Below, piece by piece: positions 6,389 through 8,380 of a DNA stretch of 8,380 nt. Made by a program: the position numbers and the translations under genes. The notes beneath the pieces were generated by a model. That model had not been told where the DNA came from and searched no databases. It saw only the letters and a program-made list of their open reading frames with translations. The stretch's first letter is position 1. Each line of letters begins with the position of its first letter. Source of the stretch: Moraxellaceae bacterium (GTDB lineage Bacteria > Pseudomonadota > Gammaproteobacteria > Pseudomonadales > UBA3067); assembly GCA_002401525.1 (NCBI GenBank), contig NVTH01000022.1:1649-10028 (forward strand), given 5' to 3'.

Positions 6389-8380
6389 TTAGCTTTGATA
6401 TTTTACCCTTAGTTCTTTCGCGGCGGCCACCATTTCGCTCAGTGCTGCGTTAACTTCTGGCCAATTTCTAGTTTTAAGCCCACAATCCGGATTAACCCAT
6501 AGGCGTTCTTTAGGAATATAACGAGTGGTTTGAGACATTATATTTACAATGTCCTCTTTGTTGGGGATATTTGGCGAATGTATGTCGTAAACCCCCGGCC
6601 CAATTCCAAACGGGTACTCGAATTCACTAAAAGAGTGCAACAATGAATCGTGAGAGCGTGCGTTTTCGATGGTGATCACATCCGCATCCATGTCCACTAG
6701 GGCTTCGATAATGTCGTGAAAATCGGAATAACACATGTGGGTGTGTATCTGTGTTTCTGGTTTAACGCTGGCAGAGGTGATTCGAAAGCAGCGTGCCGCC
6801 CAGTCTAAGTAGTGTTTCCAATCCTTCTTTCTTAGAGGAAGGCCTTCTCTAAGGGCCGCCTCGTCGATTTGTATGATGCCAATGCCCGCTGCTTCAAGCG
6901 CTTCTACCTCGCCTCGTAGGGCAACGGCAATTTGTTTTGCCGTGTCTTCTTTGCTTAAGTCGTCGCGATTAAAGGTCCAATTTAATATGGTCACTGGGCC
7001 GGTAAGCATTCCCTTCACAGGCTTGTCGGTAATGCTTTGTGCATATTCAATGGTGCTAACGGTAATGTCTTCGGGACGATAGATGTCGCCGTAGATGATG
7101 GCGGGTTTAACGCAGCGGGATCCGTAACTTTGCACCCACCCGAAATCAGTAATGGCAAAACCTTCGAGGTGTTCCGCGAAGAATTCTACCATGTCGTTGC
7201 GTTCAGGTTCGCCGTGGACCAATACATCTAAGTCCAATTCCTGTTGAACTTTTATGGAGTTCTCAATGTAGCCATTAATTGCCTTCTGATAACGTTCCTT
7301 ATCAATGTTGCCTTCTTTGAATTGTTTGCGGACACGTCTGATTTCTGCGGTTTGTGGAAATGAACCAATGGTGGTGGTTGGGAAGAGGGGAAGGTTTAAT
7401 TTAGTCTTTTGCACGATTGATCGTTGCGAGTATTCCACTTCGCGTGCGTCGATCTTTTCTTCACTAAGGACGTGTTCACGTACCTGAGGATTAACCGTGA
7501 CGATGGAGTTTTTTCGGCTCGCGATGGCCGTTTGATTTTTTTGTAATTGGTGTTTGCATTGCTCCGAATTATAAAACGAGTCCTCTGAGTTGTTGAGTAA
7601 AGAAGTGATAAGGCTGATTTCAGAGAGTTTTTCAGTAGCGAAGGAAAACCAAGGTTTTATTTCTTTGTCTAAACGAATTTCCCGCTGCAGGGAAATAGGC
7701 GTATGGAGCAAGGAGCAGCTTGTGCCGATCCATAAGTTATCGCCGCGTTGTTGGGCGATAGGATCGACCTTTTTGACGCTCGCAGCAATATCATTCTTCC
7801 AGATGTTGCGGCCGTCGACTAGGCCTACCGAGAGCACTTGATCAGCACTCAATTTTTCATTGACTGAGTTTAATTGCTCCGGCGAGGTGCAGACGTCGAT
7901 GTGGAGGCCGGCCACCGGTAAATTAGTGGCGAGCAGAAGATTATCTCCTAGTCCGCCAAAATAGGTGGATAATAGTACTTTACAGGCCTTTGGCACTGTT
8001 GCATTTTTCTCAACACTAAGCGAAGAGGGTTGCGTTGCAATTTGTTGGTAGACGGTTTTAAATGCAGCTTGCCATTGTCGAGGTAAATCCAATGCAAGAA
8101 TGGGCTCATCCATTTGTACCCATTGAATATTTTGTTTGGACAGCTCAGTAAGGATCGATTGATAGGTAACCACTAGATCGCCTATTAAATCTAACTTATC
8201 AACATTGCCTTGGCCATTACTGAGCCATAAAAATGTCAGCGGTCCTAGCAGCGATGCTTTAGTGTTATGGATCGAAGCGGCGCGTTTGCAATGCCGAATC
8301 AACGGGCTAGTGGTTATTGCGCTGCTGCCTGGGGCGGAAAAACGTTGATGTTGTGTCAGCTCGGGTACGATAAAGTGATA
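6389..8380 (-). CDS. metE: Cobalamin-independent methionine synthase, N-terminus outside window
   Basis: It transfers the methyl group of 5-methyltetrahydropteroyl-triglutamate to homocysteine, the last step of methionine synthesis, in the cytoplasm without B12. The frame is open to the window edge: the last 26 codons (8303-8380) read YHFIVPELTQHQ and onward, matching E. coli NYHYMVPEF, so the TTG at 8302 is not the start. 663 codons are present and about 115 N-terminal residues are missing compared with E. coli MetE (753). Seen: LLGPLTFLWL, WVQMDEP, the homocysteine-site segment TTTIGSFPQT, DVLVHGEPERNDMVEFF, YGSRCVKP and GMLTGPVTIL. Zinc ligands are His (6737-6739), Cys (6731-6733), Glu (6665-6667) and Cys (6482-6484). 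Their spacing of 24 (His to Glu) and 61 (Glu to Cys) residues equals that of E. coli H641, C643, E665 and C726, so the enzyme looks active. The residue matching E. coli C645 is Ser. The upstream regulatory region is not in the window. Confidence 0.97.
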   Translation of the reverse strand, partial: YHFIVPELTQHQRFSAPGSSAITTSPLIRHCKRAASIHNTKASLLGPLTFLWLSNGQGNVDKLDLIGDLVVTYQSILTELSKQNIQWVQMDEPILALDLPRQWQAAFKTVYQQIATQPSSLSVEKNATVPKACKVLLSTYFGGLGDNLLLATNLPVAGLHIDVCTSPEQLNSVNEKLSADQVLSVGLVDGRNIWKNDIAASVKKVDPIAQQRGDNLWIGTSCSLLHTPISLQREIRLDKEIKPWFSFATEKLSEISLITSLLNNSEDSFYNSEQCKHQLQKNQTAIASRKNSIVTVNPQVREHVLSEEKIDAREVEYSQRSIVQKTKLNLPLFPTTTIGSFPQTAEIRRVRKQFKEGNIDKERYQKAINGYIENSIKVQQELDLDVLVHGEPERNDMVEFFAEHLEGFAITDFGWVQSYGSRCVKPAIIYGDIYRPEDITVSTIEYAQSITDKPVKGMLTGPVTILNWTFNRDDLSKEDTAKQIAVALRGEVEALEAAGIGIIQIDEAALREGLPLRKKDWKHYLDWAARCFRITSASVKPETQIHTHMCYSDFHDIIEALVDMDADVITIENARSHDSLLHSFSEFEYPFGIGPGVYDIHSPNIPNKEDIVNIMSQTTRYIPKERLWVNPDCGLKTRNWPEVNAALSEMVAAAKELRVKYQS

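Noticed and set aside
6268..6453. Plus-strand open frame of 61 codons
   Set aside because: It begins in the tandem repeat and runs antisense into the metE 3' end; no independent support.
8300..8302. TTG as the start of metE
   Set aside because: The frame continues upstream to the window edge with clear MetE homology (YHFIVPEL), so the true start is outside the window.

Overview
The window looks like chromosomal DNA from a gammaproteobacterium, probably a free-living, possibly marine one. The small heat-shock protein is very close to enterobacterial IbpA, the methionine synthase is the MetE type, and E. coli-like sigma-32 and sigma-E promoter sequences can be read by eye. The genus cannot be fixed from this sequence alone.

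Layout. Positions 1-5861 carry four co-directional (+) genes that all appear to serve protein quality control. The first is the 3' part of an Hsp70-family gene (1-1515, start outside the window). The second is a 947-residue Hsp70-family gene with a large extra C-terminal domain (1566-4409). The third is an ibpA-type Hsp20 gene (4541-5002). The fourth is a secreted Spy/CpxP-like periplasmic protein (5268-5861). Then comes a 527-bp gene-free stretch (5862-6388) filled mainly by an unusual repeat element. Last, metE lies on the minus strand (6389 to beyond 8380, its N-terminus outside the window).

Regulation visible in the sequence. Seven bases after the second Hsp70 stop codon lies an almost ideal sigma-32 heat-shock promoter. 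It drives a leader that folds as a ROSE-type RNA thermometer over the ibpA ribosome binding site, so ibpA appears controlled by heat at both transcription and translation. A strong intrinsic terminator follows ibpA. A close match to the sigma-E envelope-stress promoter precedes the Spy-like gene. The cluster would therefore join a cytoplasmic heat-shock response (Hsp20, perhaps with the Hsp70-like proteins) to an envelope-stress response.

The least ordinary part is 5961-6309. Two perfect 29-bp inverted copies of a REP-like palindrome enclose about 90 bp. Each is flanked on its outer side by degenerate 19-bp tandem units, and the two arrays are in opposite orientation, so the whole ~350-bp block is one large nested inverted repeat. 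It sits between the convergent 3' ends of the Spy-like gene and metE. I see no transposase, CRISPR, RNA gene or phage gene, and no evidence for a wholly new enzymatic system.
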